A stretch of DNA of 64,000 bases from Pseudomonadota bacterium (GCA_021808545.1 JAKBBM010000002.1:1-64000); one strand, 5' to 3'. Numbered from the stretch's first letter, positions 51,168 through 62,641 are shown. Notes: generated by a model from the sequence alone, not told the origin. Made by a program: numbers and translations.

Positions 51168-52046
51168 ATGAAACTAGATCTGCATCGCCTGCGCCACGCC
51201 ATTACGGTGGCTGAAACACGCAGCTTCAGCCGCGCGGCGGAGCTTCTGGCCATCACTCAGCCCGCCCTCAGCCGGAGTATCGCCACCCTGGAGGATGATC
51301 TTGGTCTACGCCTTTTTGACCGCGACCGCTCGGGCGTGTTCATAACCCAAGCCGGAGCCAATCTGCTCGCCGGGGCCAAGCCGCTTCTGACGCAAGCGCA
51401 TATGTTGGAGCAAACCATGCGCCAGCTGCATCATGCGCAAACGGGCGTGATCCATTTTGGCATGAGCCCCATGGTCGCCAGCCTTTATCTGTCTGATTTG
51501 TTCCTGGCGCTGAACAAGACCCGCCCCGATCTTATTTTACGCCCCCTGGTGCGCAAGACCGAAGGGTTGCTAACCGCGTTGAGCCAGGGCGAGATCGAAA
51601 GCTTTTTCATGGCCTACCCCCACCCGCCACAGCGCGAAGATATTGTCGCAAACGCTCTCGGCCCGGTGCCCATTGGCCTGTTCGCGCGCGCGGGGCACCC
51701 ATTGGCCAGCTCCCACACACGGCCCTGTGATTCACTGGATTCCTTTCCGCTTGCCGCGAGTGTTCCCGAACTTCCCAACCCCACGGGCGGCCTCCCGCTG
51801 GCCACCAGCATCGTCTGCGACAATTATGCCCTGATGAAGGAGCTGATTTTGGCGAGCGACACAATCAGCCTGATGTCGCCGCTTTTACTGCGCGATGAAT
51901 TGCGCCGGGGCGAGGTAGTCAGACTGAATATGCCGCTGCTCGATCAGGCCGCGGTTGAACTCTTCTCGATCCGCTTGTCCGCGCGGACAATTTCCAAAAC
52001 AACAAAATTAATTCAAGACGTTTTGTTGGAAAATCGGGAACGCTAA
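51168..52046 (+). CDS. LysR-family transcriptional regulator
   Basis: MKLDLHRLRHAITVAETRSFSRAAELLAITQPALSRSIATLEDDLGLRLFDRDRSGVFITQAG; divergent from the autotransporter gene. Confidence 0.94.
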   Translation: MKLDLHRLRHAITVAETRSFSRAAELLAITQPALSRSIATLEDDLGLRLFDRDRSGVFITQAGANLLAGAKPLLTQAHMLEQTMRQLHHAQTGVIHFGMSPMVASLYLSDLFLALNKTRPDLILRPLVRKTEGLLTALSQGEIESFFMAYPHPPQREDIVANALGPVPIGLFARAGHPLASSHTRPCDSLDSFPLAASVPELPNPTGGLPLATSIVCDNYALMKELILASDTISLMSPLLLRDELRRGEVVRLNMPLLDQAAVELFSIRLSARTISKTTKLIQDVLLENRER

Positions 52047-52135
52047 ACGCCTCGTGGGCGTTCACCAGCCCGCAGGGGTGGGCGCCTTGAGTACGGCGCC
52101 CAACGGCGCAGGCCCCATGCCGGGCTGGTGAAATA

Positions 52136-53749
52136 TCAGGCCGCATCACGGATAGCGGCGGCCTTCACCTCATCATCCACATGGTCGGCGAAGCTCGCGA
52201 AATTCTCAACAAACCGCCGCACCAGCGCGCGCGCGGCCTCGTCATAGGCGGCCTTGTCGTCCCAGGCGCGGCGCGGGTCCAGCACCTCGTCGGGCACGCC
52301 GATCACCTGCTCAGGGATTGCCAGGCCAAAGAACGGATCGGTGCGGCAGGCGGCATTATCCAGCTCACCCGCCAGAGCCGCGCGCAGCAAGGCCCGGGTA
52401 TGGGCAATGGACATGCGCCGGCCCACACCATAGGCACCACCCGTCCAGCCCGTATTCACCAGCCAGCAGGACACGCCATGCTGCTTGATGAGCGCTTGCA
52501 GCAGCTTGCCATAAACCTGCGGATGGCGCGGCAGGAAGGGTGAGCCAAAGCAGGTGGAGAAGGTGGCTTGCGGCTCGGCACCCAGCCCTTTCTCGGTACC
52601 GGCGACACGCGCGGTATAGCCCGAGAGGAAATGATACATGGCCTGTGCCGGCGTCAGCCGGGAAATCGGCGGCAGCACGCCAAACGCATCGGCCGTGAGC
52701 ATGATGACATTTTTTGGCATGCCGCCCCGGCCCGACAGCTCGACATTGGGGATGAACTCCACCGGGTAGCAGGCGCGGGTATTCTCGGTATAGGTCTTGT
52801 CGGTCAGGTCCAGGTGGCCTTGGCCGTCGGCCACCACATTTTCCAGCACGGTGCCAAACCGGTGCGTGGCGGCCCAGATCTCGGGCTCGCTCTTGCGCGA
52901 CAGATCGATCACCTTGGCGTAGCAGCCGCCCTCGAAATTGAACACGCCGTGCGGGCCCCAGCCATGCTCGTCATCGCCGATCAGGCGGCGCGTGGGGTCG
53001 GAGGAGAGGGTGGTCTTGCCCGTGCCGGACAGGCCAAAGAACAGGGCGGAATCCTCCGACGGGCCGATATTGGCCGAGCAATGCATGGGCAGCACGCCGC
53101 GCGCGGGCAAAATCCAGTTCATCACCGTGAAGATGGATTTCTTGATTTCGCCCGCATATTCGGTGCCGGCGATGACAATGATTTTCTCCGCGAAGGAGAG
53201 CGCGATGGCCGTGGAGGAGCGCACGCCATCCAGCGCTGGGTCGGCCTCAAAATCGGGAGCATGCAGGATCACGTAATCGGGCACGAAACCGGGCAGCTCC
53301 TCAGGACTTGGGCGGATGAACATGTTGCGCGCGAACAGCGCATGCCATGCGCCGGTGGTCACCAACCGCACGCGGATGCGGTTCTCAGGGTCGGCCCCGG
53401 CATAAAGATCCTGGGTGAACAGCTCGCGCCCCTGCAGATAGGCCTGCACACGCCCCTTCAGCACATCGAACTTCGCGCGCGGCAGGCGCTGATTCACCTT
53501 GCCCCACCAGACATCAGCGCTGGTTTCGGGCTCGTCCACCACGAATTTATCGGCAACCGAGCGTCCCGTATGCACGCCGGTGCGTACAATTAACGCGCCA
53601 TCGGCCGAAAGCCGCCCTTCATTCTTGCGCAGGGAATGGGCAACCAGCGCCGGCGCCGTGAGGTTGGCATGCAGCATGGCGGCAGCCTGCACGCCCGTGC
53701 CAGCGAGAGGGACGGCATCGCGATAGAGCGCGGGCTCGGTCTGAGTCAT
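52136..53749 (-). CDS. pckA: Phosphoenolpyruvate carboxykinase (ATP)
   Basis: [57 protein letters not shown]. Start chosen at [11 protein letters not shown]. Confidence 0.97.
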   Translation of the reverse strand: MTQTEPALYRDAVPLAGTGVQAAAMLHANLTAPALVAHSLRKNEGRLSADGALIVRTGVHTGRSVADKFVVDEPETSADVWWGKVNQRLPRAKFDVLKGRVQAYLQGRELFTQDLYAGADPENRIRVRLVTTGAWHALFARNMFIRPSPEELPGFVPDYVILHAPDFEADPALDGVRSSTAIALSFAEKIIVIAGTEYAGEIKKSIFTVMNWILPARGVLPMHCSANIGPSEDSALFFGLSGTGKTTLSSDPTRRLIGDDEHGWGPHGVFNFEGGCYAKVIDLSRKSEPEIWAATHRFGTVLENVVADGQGHLDLTDKTYTENTRACYPVEFIPNVELSGRGGMPKNVIMLTADAFGVLPPISRLTPAQAMYHFLSGYTARVAGTEKGLGAEPQATFSTCFGSPFLPRHPQVYGKLLQALIKQHGVSCWLVNTGWTGGAYGVGRRMSIAHTRALLRAALAGELDNAACRTDPFFGLAIPEQVIGVPDEVLDPRRAWDDKAAYDEAARALVRRFVENFASFADHVDDEVKAAAIRDAA

Positions 53750-54061
53750 GGGGTCTTTATCCTCTCTAATCTCTTCGCAGCTTATGGAACCTTCATACGC
53801 AGCCGGATCGATGGCATCAACCACGCAAAACATCGACATGTCGCGAAAATTCATGCTGCAGCGCGGCAAATTTCAAATGAGAGGCCCGCGCGCGCGCCAT
53901 ATATATTGCAAGTCGTTAATCAAGATTTCACCAAACCGGGAATTATCCCGCGCAGCCGCGCCCCGTCCGCCCGCCCAGATTTTCATGCTCTTGATTCCCC
54001 GCCATAATCCGGTCACTCCCTTATGCGCACAACGGCGCCGACAGCATTGATGGGTTCGCAG

Positions 54062-54763
54062 ATGAAGCACACAATCGCCCTGGTCGATGATGACCGCAAT
54101 ATTCTCGCCTCCGTGCAGATGACACTGGAGGCGGAGGGGTTCGACGTCCGTACCTTTACCGACGGCGAATCCGCCCTGCAGGCCCTGCTCGCCAAACCAG
54201 CCGATCTCGCGGTGCTCGATATTAAAATGCCGCGCATGGACGGCATGGAGCTGCTGCAGCGGCTGCGCGCGCGCTCGGCCATGCCGGTGATCTTCCTGAC
54301 CTCCAAGGATGACGAGCTGGACGAGCTGATGGGCCTGCGCCTGGGGGCTGACGATTATATCACCAAACCCTTCTCGCAGCGCCTACTGCTGGAGCGTATC
54401 CGCGCCCTGCTGCGCCGCAACGACGCCACCCGCGCCGAAGCCTCAGGTGCGGCACCCGCCAGCGTGATCACCCGCGGCGACCTGACCTTGGATGAGACCA
54501 AGCATCAATGCCTGTGGAAGGGTAAGGATATTCAGCTCACCGTCACCGAATTCCTGCTGGTGAAGGCGCTGGCCCAGCGCCCAGGCATGGTCAAATCCCG
54601 CGACCAGCTGATCGATGCCGCCTATGGCGAGAATGTGTATGTGGATGACCGCACGATTGACAGCCATGTGAAGCGGCTGCGCAAGAAATTCCGCACCCAG
54701 GATGACGCGTTCGACCAGATCGAAACGCTCTACGGGATTGGCTACCGCTACAAGGATAACTGA
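54062..54763 (+). CDS. chvI: ChvI/ExoI-type response regulator (OmpR family)
   Basis: [43 protein letters not shown]...[21 protein letters not shown]; next to pckA and a ChvG-like kinase. Confidence 0.93.
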   Translation: MKHTIALVDDDRNILASVQMTLEAEGFDVRTFTDGESALQALLAKPADLAVLDIKMPRMDGMELLQRLRARSAMPVIFLTSKDDELDELMGLRLGADDYITKPFSQRLLLERIRALLRRNDATRAEASGAAPASVITRGDLTLDETKHQCLWKGKDIQLTVTEFLLVKALAQRPGMVKSRDQLIDAAYGENVYVDDRTIDSHVKRLRKKFRTQDDAFDQIETLYGIGYRYKDN

Positions 54764-56394
54764 TCCTGGCCCACAAATCCCGCCTCTCGCGCCTGCTGCG
54801 CGACATATTGCTCGTCAACCTGCTGCCGGTGGCGCTGATCTTCGCGGCGTTGCTGTATCTGGACCAATACCAGCAAGGGCTGGTGGCGGCCGAAGTCTCC
54901 GCCTTGCGCGAACAAGCCCGGATTTACGCCGGAGCCATCGGCCAGTCCGCCGTGCAGGAAAATAACGGCCAACCCGCGATCAACCCCGATTTGGCGCAAC
55001 CGCTGCTCTATTCCCTGACCGCGCCCACCCCCAACGCCCAGGCGCTGATTTACGGGCCCGATGGCGAGAAGATCGCCAATTCGCGCGTGCATCCAGGATC
55101 GGGCGGCGCCATCGTGACCGAGCCACTGGCCACTCCGCCACCGCCTGGCCTGTTCAGCCGGGCCATCGATTTCATCTATGACCATCTCTCCGGGTCGATC
55201 GCCGGCAATGAGGATGAATCCGGGCTGATCGGTTCGGGCGCTGGGGAAAACCCAGACACGCTGGGCTGGCAACCCGCCCCGCGCGAGGCGCTGCAGCTTA
55301 CCGCCACGGCGCCGGGGCAGAATGCGCCGCCCTTCATCCGGCGGGATGCGCATGGCGTGCTGCTGATCACCGTGGCCGAGCCCATTATGCACAGCCAGCA
55401 AATGCTGGGCACCGTGCTGCTGACGCGCGAAGCCAGCGCGGTGGACCGCGCCGTGCTCTCGGTGCGCATTTCCATCCTTGGCCTGTTCGCGCTGGCGCTG
55501 GCGCTGACCGTCATCGTCTCCTTCTATCTCTCACGTACCATCGCCAGCCCCATCGGGCGGCTGGCCCAGGCCGCCGAGCGGCTGCGCGAGGGCAGGGCGC
55601 GCGCCCAGGCCCTGCCCAGCGTCATCACCAGCCGCAATGATGAAATCGGCACGCTCGCCCGCACGCTGGAAAGCTCCGCCCAGGCGCTCTGGGCGCGGAT
55701 GGACGCGATCGAGAAATTCGCCGCCGACGTCTCTCACGAGATCAAGAACCCACTTTCCTCCATCCGCTCGGCCATCGAGACGCTGGCCCGGGTTGAGGAT
55801 CCGGCCCGCGCCTCACGACTGCTGGCCATCATTACCCAGGATGTGGCGCGGCTGGACCGGCTGATCACCGATATCTCCGACAGCTCCCGGCTCGATTCCG
55901 AATTGTCGCGCTCGCGCTACGAGATCGTCGATATGGCGCGCATACTCGCCGCCCTGGCCGAGATCAACGACGCGACCCGCAAGGAAGACGGCGCCTTCGT
56001 GACCGTGGACGCCCCGGCCGAGGGGCTGTTCGTGCGCGGCTCGGAAACCCGGCTGGTGCAGGTGCTGCGCAACCTGATCGGCAATGCCATCTCCTTCAGC
56101 CCGGCCAGGGGCAAAATCATCCTGCGCGGGCGCGAGACGGGGGGGATGATCGAGCTGGCGGTGGAAGATGAGGGACCCGGCATTCCCGACGGCAAGCTCG
56201 ATTCCATTTTCGACCGGTTTTATTCCGAGCGCCCGCAATCAGAGCAGTTCGGCAGCCATTCGGGGCTTGGGCTGTCCATCTCGCGCCAGATTGTCGAGGC
56301 GCATCAGGGCCGCATTTCGGCCGAGAACCGGCGCGATGAGGATGGGCACATTATCGGCGCGCGTTTCGTGATAAGGCTGCCGAGAGCCGGATGA
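54760..56394 (+). CDS. chvG: ChvG-type sensor histidine kinase; translation start uncertain (non-AUG)
   Basis: [23 protein letters not shown] (H-box), [17 protein letters not shown] (N-box), [35 protein letters not shown] bounded by TAA at 54757; candidate starts CTG 54760, ATC 54763, CTG 54766, TTG 54808. Confidence 0.9.
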   Translation: MILAHKSRLSRLLRDILLVNLLPVALIFAALLYLDQYQQGLVAAEVSALREQARIYAGAIGQSAVQENNGQPAINPDLAQPLLYSLTAPTPNAQALIYGPDGEKIANSRVHPGSGGAIVTEPLATPPPPGLFSRAIDFIYDHLSGSIAGNEDESGLIGSGAGENPDTLGWQPAPREALQLTATAPGQNAPPFIRRDAHGVLLITVAEPIMHSQQMLGTVLLTREASAVDRAVLSVRISILGLFALALALTVIVSFYLSRTIASPIGRLAQAAERLREGRARAQALPSVITSRNDEIGTLARTLESSAQALWARMDAIEKFAADVSHEIKNPLSSIRSAIETLARVEDPARASRLLAIITQDVARLDRLITDISDSSRLDSELSRSRYEIVDMARILAALAEINDATRKEDGAFVTVDAPAEGLFVRGSETRLVQVLRNLIGNAISFSPARGKIILRGRETGGMIELAVEDEGPGIPDGKLDSIFDRFYSERPQSEQFGSHSGLGLSISRQIVEAHQGRISAENRRDEDGHIIGARFVIRLPRAG

Positions 56395-56440
56395 CATGAG
56401 GGGCAATCGTCTGCACGATTGCCCTCATGTCTGAATCCGG
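56387..56440. terminator. Long stem-loop between convergent chvG and tlyA, no U-tract
   Basis: CCGGAT-GACATGAGGG(G)CAATCGT-CTGC-ACGATTGCCCTCATGTC-TGA-ATCCGG. Confidence 0.5.
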
Positions 56441-56467
56441 ATCTATATCAATACCTTATACCAGCGG

Positions 56468-57223
56468 TTAGACCCCGCCCGCAGCGCCCTGATACTGCGC
56501 CGCGATCAGAAATTCCACATTGCCTTCCGGCCCCTTAATGGGGCTGGGGGTTATGCCCAGCACATGCCAGCCGGGCAGGGCGGCGAACCAATCGTTAATG
56601 TGGGCGCAGACCTGTTCATGCACCGCCGGATCGCGCACCACCCCGCCCTTGCCAACCTGGGCGGGCCCGGCTTCGAATTGCGGCTTGATCAGCGCCACGG
56701 CGAACGCCCCCGGCGCGCAAAGCGAGAGCCCCGCCGGCAGCACGGTGCGCAGGCCGATAAAGCTTGCATCGCACACCAGAACGCCAATGGGATCGGGGAT
56801 GAGGTCGGCCGTGAGATACCGGGCATTGGTCTTTTCCAGCACCACGACACGCGCATCGGAGCGCAGCTTCCAGGCGAGCTGGCCATGCCCCACATCCACC
56901 GCATAAACTTTCGCGGCATCTTGGGCGAGCAGCACATCGGTAAAACCGCCGGTGGAAGCTCCTACATCGAGCCCAATGCGCCCGGCTGGGGTGAGGCCAA
57001 AATGCGCCAGCCCGTGCGCCAGCTTAAGCCCGCCGCGCGAAACCCAAGGGTGGTCCTGCCCCTTCACGCTGAGCGCGGCATCCGCCGCCAGAAGATCGCC
57101 CGGTTTTTGCACGCGCTTGGTGCCGGCATAAACGAGCCCGGCCATGATCAGCGCCTGCGCCTTGGCGCGGGATTCGGCAAGGCCGGTCTCAACCAGCTTA
57201 AGATCGGCACGCTGGCGGGCCAT
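56468..57223 (-). CDS. tlyA: TlyA-family rRNA (cytidine-2'-O)-methyltransferase/hemolysin
   Basis: RADLKLVETGLAESRAKAQALIMAGLVYAGTKRVQKPG (S4); VSRGGLKLAHGL; GLDVGASTGGFTDVLLAQDAAKVYAVDVGHGQL. Confidence 0.93.
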   Translation of the reverse strand: MARQRADLKLVETGLAESRAKAQALIMAGLVYAGTKRVQKPGDLLAADAALSVKGQDHPWVSRGGLKLAHGLAHFGLTPAGRIGLDVGASTGGFTDVLLAQDAAKVYAVDVGHGQLAWKLRSDARVVVLEKTNARYLTADLIPDPIGVLVCDASFIGLRTVLPAGLSLCAPGAFAVALIKPQFEAGPAQVGKGGVVRDPAVHEQVCAHINDWFAALPGWHVLGITPSPIKGPEGNVEFLIAAQYQGAAGGV

Positions 57224-57534
57224 CAATTTACCTCTGGGATGGTCACCAGTGTGGTGACGATGAATTTCTTGTCTCGCGCGGCCCCGCCGGCGGCCAGGGT
57301 AATATCGGCCCCGCGCACGCCAAGCCAGCCCGCCAGGGCGGCGATGATCGCCTCATTCGCCCGCCCATCCTCAGGCGGGGCCGCAACCGAGACCTTCAGC
57401 CGCGCATCAGGCCAGCCCGGTGCGGCCGCCGCCGGCAGCACCGGGCCGATTTGGGTGCGGCGCGCGCCGGGTTGCGCCTTCACGGCAAGGACAAGCCCCG
57501 CCGGAGCGCGCAACCAGAACGCGCCATCGCTCAT
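57223..57534 (-). CDS. DUF167/YggU-family protein
   Basis: GLVLAVKAQPGARRTQIGPV...LKVSVAAPPEDGRANEAIIAALAGWLGV. Confidence 0.9.
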   Translation of the reverse strand: MSDGAFWLRAPAGLVLAVKAQPGARRTQIGPVLPAAAAPGWPDARLKVSVAAPPEDGRANEAIIAALAGWLGVRGADITLAAGGAARDKKFIVTTLVTIPEVN

Positions 57535-58709
57535 ACGCGCTCGAAAATGGCGGCAATCCCCTGGCCGCCGCCAATGCACATCGTCACCAGCGCATAACGG
57601 CCGCCAATACGCTGTAGCTCATAAAGCGCCTTCACGGTGAGAATGGCGCCGGTCGCGCCAATGGGGTGGCCCAGCGCCACCGCGCCGCCATTGGGGTTAA
57701 CCTTGGCCGGGTCGAACCCCAGATCCTGGCTTACCGCGCAAGCCTGGGCGGCGAATGCCTCGTTGGACTCGATCACATCCAGATCGGCGACGGAAAGCCC
57801 CGCCTTCTTCAGCGCCATCTTGGTTGCCGGAATGGGGCCAAGACCCATGACACCCGGCTCCACGCCGGCATGGCCATACGCCACCAGCCGGGCGAGCGGC
57901 TTGGCGTTGCGGCGGGCAACTTCCTTGCCGCTGGCCAGAATCACGGCCGCCGCGCCATCGTTCAGCGAGGAGGCGTTGCCCGCGGTCACCGTGCCGTCTT
58001 TCTGGAAGGCGGCCTTCAGCCCGGCTAGATTTTCCAGCGAGGCCTCGGCGCGCGGATGCTCATCCGTATCGAACAAAACGGTGCCCTTGCGCGATTTCAG
58101 CTCAACCGGGGCGATCTGGTCCTTGAACCGGCCCGCCGCGATGGCCGCCGCCGCGCGATGGTGCGATTCCACCGAAAATTGGTCCTGCATCTCGCGGGTA
58201 ATGTGGCAGCGCTTGGCCACGTTTTCAGCCGTGATCCCCATATGGCCGCCGCCAAACGGATCGTTCAGCGCACCGACCATCATGTCGATCACCTTGGAAT
58301 CGCCAAGCCGGGCCCCCCAACGCTCGCTCGGCAGCATATAGCCGCTGCGGCTCATCGATTCAGCCCCGCCGCCCAGCGCGATGTCGGCATCGCCCAGCAT
58401 GATGCTCTGCGCCGCGGAAATGATGGCCTGCAGACCCGAGCCGCACAGGCGGTTGAGCGTAAGGGCGGGGGTTTCCACCGGAATCCCGGCCTCCACCGCG
58501 CAGACGCGGGAGAGATACATATCCCGCGCCTCGGTATGGATGACATTGCCCATCACCACATGCTGGATTTCCGCCGCCTCGACCCCTCCCTTGGCCAGAG
58601 CCGCGCGGATCGCGGTCTCGCCCAGCTTGGTGGGGGCAATGTCTTTCAGCGCCTTGCCGTAATCGCCAATGGCGGTGCGCTGGCCAGAGAGAACATAGAC
58701 GTCTGACAT
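57531..58709 (-). CDS. Acetyl-CoA C-acyltransferase (thiolase)
   Basis: MSDVYVLSGQRTAIGDYGKALKDIAPTKLGETAIRAAL; LNRLCGSGLQAI; NPNGGAVALGHPIGATGA; MCIGGGQGIAAIFE. Confidence 0.95.
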   Translation of the reverse strand: MSDVYVLSGQRTAIGDYGKALKDIAPTKLGETAIRAALAKGGVEAAEIQHVVMGNVIHTEARDMYLSRVCAVEAGIPVETPALTLNRLCGSGLQAIISAAQSIMLGDADIALGGGAESMSRSGYMLPSERWGARLGDSKVIDMMVGALNDPFGGGHMGITAENVAKRCHITREMQDQFSVESHHRAAAAIAAGRFKDQIAPVELKSRKGTVLFDTDEHPRAEASLENLAGLKAAFQKDGTVTAGNASSLNDGAAAVILASGKEVARRNAKPLARLVAYGHAGVEPGVMGLGPIPATKMALKKAGLSVADLDVIESNEAFAAQACAVSQDLGFDPAKVNPNGGAVALGHPIGATGAILTVKALYELQRIGGRYALVTMCIGGGQGIAAIFERV

Positions 58710-58790
58710 GGTCGATCCTTTGCGTGTTTTTGCGTTGCAGCGAGCATAAGACACAGGTCCGGCGGCAGGCAAATCAGCCGAAATACGCGC

Positions 58791-60362
58791 TCAGGGCTGA
58801 AGCGCGGCGGGCAAAAACGAGGCATAATGCCGCCAGCGCCCCAAGGCATCGCGGTACAAAGGCTGGCGTACCTGGTGCCAGCTTGCCGTACGCACGGGTC
58901 TTTGCGTACGATGGAAATCGAGACAGGCGGGCTCCCAGTCAAGCCCCAGAAATTCGATCAGCCGGCGCGACTGCGACTCGGGATCGGCCAAAAGATCCTC
59001 ATAACGCAGGGTCATGTGCGCCAGCGGCAGCACGGCGCGCCAATGATCCGCCAGCCGCGCGGTGCCGGCGATGCGCGCGGCGCAATCCTCAAGGTCGGTA
59101 TCAAAGCCCAAGGGCCGGGCAAAATTCTGAAAAAAGCAGGAAATGGCGACATCACGCGCATCGCGCTCACAAAAAATCACGCGCGCATGGGGAAATAAGG
59201 CCGCGATCAACCCGAGCTGGAAAATATTGTCGGGCATTTTGTCGATGATGCGTTCAGCCCCCGGGGCCTGGGCCAAAAGCGGGGCAAGATAATCGCGTGC
59301 GGCCCCAGCCAGGGCGGCTTTGCTCCAGGCCGGATTTGGTGCCCAGCCAAGCCGGGCCGCCACAGCACCAATGCCGGGCTGCTCGCCCGCGCCATGCACC
59401 CTGGAATGGCTGGCGGCGATTTGCTCGAACAAGGTAGAGCCCGCACGCGGCATGCCCAGGATAAAAACCGGCGCGGGCGAGGGATCTCCCTGCGCCGCCC
59501 GGGCGGCAAACCCGTCCGCTGGGAAGGCCGCGATGATCCGCTCGATATCGGCCGCGAAACGGGCACGCTCAAAGCCAATACCGGCCTGCGCCTGGGCCGT
59601 GCGCAGCAATTGGTTGGCGGCACGGGCATGGCCAAAGGCGGCCTCATACCGCCCCATCGCCTCCGCCTGGCGGGCCATGGCAAAAAGCAGCCCGGGGCGC
59701 TCAGCCGGCGGGGTCCGCGCGTCTGCCACGCGCACGGCCAATGTTTCCAGTGCCGTTTCATTCGCCGCCGGGCGCAAGGCGGCCAAATGGCGCTGCGCCT
59801 CGCCCAAGGTAGGCGCCAGGGCCACGGCGCGGGACAAGGCCTCCTCGGCCGCCGGCAAATCACCCAGCATGGCGAGCGTGATCCCCAGATCCATCCAGGC
59901 CACGGCCCAATCCGGCAGGGCCGCCACCGCCGCACGCAATTGCTCTGCCGCCTCGGCCTCGCGCTGGGCCAGACGCAAGGCCAAGCCAAGCCCATGATGC
60001 GCCCCAGCGAAACCCGGGTGCCGCCGCAAGGCCTCGCCATAGGCCGCGATGGCCGCTTCAATCTGCCCGCTGAGGCGGCAGGCATTGCCCAACGCGTAAT
60101 GCCCGCCCGCATGGGCCGCATGCCGCTTTGTCAGGCGCTGCAACAGGGTAATCGCCTCATCGGCGCGGCCACGATCGGTGAGCAATTCGCCCAGCAGGCA
60201 AGCCGCCTCTGGCTCATCCGCGGTTTCATGCAGGATCTGGCGAAACAGCGCCTCGGCCTCATCCAGCCGCCCCGCTCGGTACAAGCCAGCCCCTTGTGCC
60301 AGCCGGGCCTGATGATGCGCCGGATTGAGTTTGGCCTGGCGGCGGCGTTCCTGTCTGTTCAT
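58791..60362 (-). CDS. TPR-repeat protein with C-terminal sulfotransferase domain
   Basis: N-terminal TPR units; PVFILGMPRAGSTLFEQIAASH (PAPS-binding motif) and ARVIFCERDARDVAISCFFQNF. Confidence 0.88.
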   Translation of the reverse strand: MNRQERRRQAKLNPAHHQARLAQGAGLYRAGRLDEAEALFRQILHETADEPEAACLLGELLTDRGRADEAITLLQRLTKRHAAHAGGHYALGNACRLSGQIEAAIAAYGEALRRHPGFAGAHHGLGLALRLAQREAEAAEQLRAAVAALPDWAVAWMDLGITLAMLGDLPAAEEALSRAVALAPTLGEAQRHLAALRPAANETALETLAVRVADARTPPAERPGLLFAMARQAEAMGRYEAAFGHARAANQLLRTAQAQAGIGFERARFAADIERIIAAFPADGFAARAAQGDPSPAPVFILGMPRAGSTLFEQIAASHSRVHGAGEQPGIGAVAARLGWAPNPAWSKAALAGAARDYLAPLLAQAPGAERIIDKMPDNIFQLGLIAALFPHARVIFCERDARDVAISCFFQNFARPLGFDTDLEDCAARIAGTARLADHWRAVLPLAHMTLRYEDLLADPESQSRRLIEFLGLDWEPACLDFHRTQRPVRTASWHQVRQPLYRDALGRWRHYASFLPAALQP

Positions 60363-60384
60363 GCCCCAGGCTAGCGCGGCGGCC

Positions 60385-60525
60385 AAAAGAAAAAAACCCG
60401 CCGACCTTGCGGCCAGCGGGTCAAGTCAACAGGGAGGCTTCACGTCTGGGAGACGTTGGGACCGAAGTCCCACGCCGGCCCCCGAAGGGACCGGAGGATG
60501 TCCGGCTCGCACCGGACATGTTGTA
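60385..60525 (-). ncRNA. Candidate intergenic small RNA, ~130 nt, multi-hairpin with intrinsic terminator
   Basis: Minus strand: ATGTCCGG-TGCGAG-CCGGACAT; CCGGTCCC-TTCG-GGGGCCGG; TGGGAC-TTCG-GTCCCA; ACGTCT-CCC-AGACGT; AAGCCTCCCTGTTGACTTGA; CCCGCTGGCC-GCAA-GGTCGGCGGG-TTTTTTTCTTTT. TATATA at 60529-60524. Confidence 0.65.
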
Positions 60526-60630
60526 TATAAGCCACAAAATAATTTTTTTAAGTGTTAAAATTGTAATGCGCCGTTTCTTGTGTAACGCTTTGTGCCGCAT
60601 TTTTTTAAAATGCCAGCGATTCCGCGCATT

Positions 60631-61542
60631 TCACCCCTTGGGCGCGTTGCGTTCCGCAATAGAATTCACAAGAAAATCACGGAATACGGAGATGCGTTTG
60701 GAATTCCGTAGTTCCTCGGGATAGACGAAATACATATCCACCGTCGGTTTCTTCACATCCGGGAGTACGGGTACCAGGCCCGTTGTATCCTGCACCAGAT
60801 AGTCCGGCACGGTACCGATGCCGATGCCGGCCCGGATACAGACTAGCATGGCCTGGAGCGAATTCACCTCCAGCACGCCCCGGCGCGGCGAGCCGTCCTT
60901 GCGGCCAATTTCACCCAGCCAATTCACATCCGGCACGGGCGGCTTGCGGTCGCCAAACAAAACGAGCCTGTGGTGGTCCAGATCCTCAACCGTTTGCGGC
61001 AGGCCATGCGCCTTCACATAATCGGGCGAGGCCCAGATCTGGCTGTGAATTTCGCCCAAATGGCGCTGCACCAGATCCGGCTGGCGGGGCGGGTGCATAC
61101 GGATCGCGACATCGGCCTCACGCATGGCAAGATCGAGATCCGTATCGTCCAGCAGCAGGCTGACCGTGACATCGGGCTGCGCCGCCAAAAACTGCCCCAG
61201 GCGCGGCGCCAGCCAGGTAACGCCGAAACTATGTGTCGTCGTGACCTTCAATCGGCCAACCGGCTTTTCCTTGCTTTCCGAGAGCAGGGCTTCGGTCATC
61301 GCAAGCTTGGCGAAGACCTCGCGCACCGTACGGTTGAGCGCCTCACCCTGTTCGGTCAGGATAAGCCCGCGGGCATGGCGATGAAATAACGGCACGGTCA
61401 GCGCTTCCTCGAGCGCCGAAATCTGGCGTGAAACCGCCGATTGGCTGAGGTTGAGCGTATCACCCGCATGGGTGAAGCTGCCCGCCTCGGCCACCGCGTG
61501 GAAAACCCGCAGCTTATCCCAATCCATTTTCTGTCCGGTCAT
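60631..61542 (-). CDS. LysR-family transcriptional regulator
   Basis: MDWDKLRVFHAVAEAGSFTHAGDTLNLSQSAVSRQISALEEALTVPLFHRHARGLILTEQGE. Confidence 0.94.
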   Translation of the reverse strand: MTGQKMDWDKLRVFHAVAEAGSFTHAGDTLNLSQSAVSRQISALEEALTVPLFHRHARGLILTEQGEALNRTVREVFAKLAMTEALLSESKEKPVGRLKVTTTHSFGVTWLAPRLGQFLAAQPDVTVSLLLDDTDLDLAMREADVAIRMHPPRQPDLVQRHLGEIHSQIWASPDYVKAHGLPQTVEDLDHHRLVLFGDRKPPVPDVNWLGEIGRKDGSPRRGVLEVNSLQAMLVCIRAGIGIGTVPDYLVQDTTGLVPVLPDVKKPTVDMYFVYPEELRNSKRISVFRDFLVNSIAERNAPKG

Positions 61543-62514
<972 letters not shown>

Positions 62515-62641
62515 TCATCATCCGAAAAAATAAAAGTGATGTCCTACATATCCGTTGGCCCGTCCCCGTTACAAGAGAGAGTTGCGCGGTAACCGGTCAT
62601 GCGGCCATTCACAGCCGGGCAAATCAGCCCATATTGATGCC

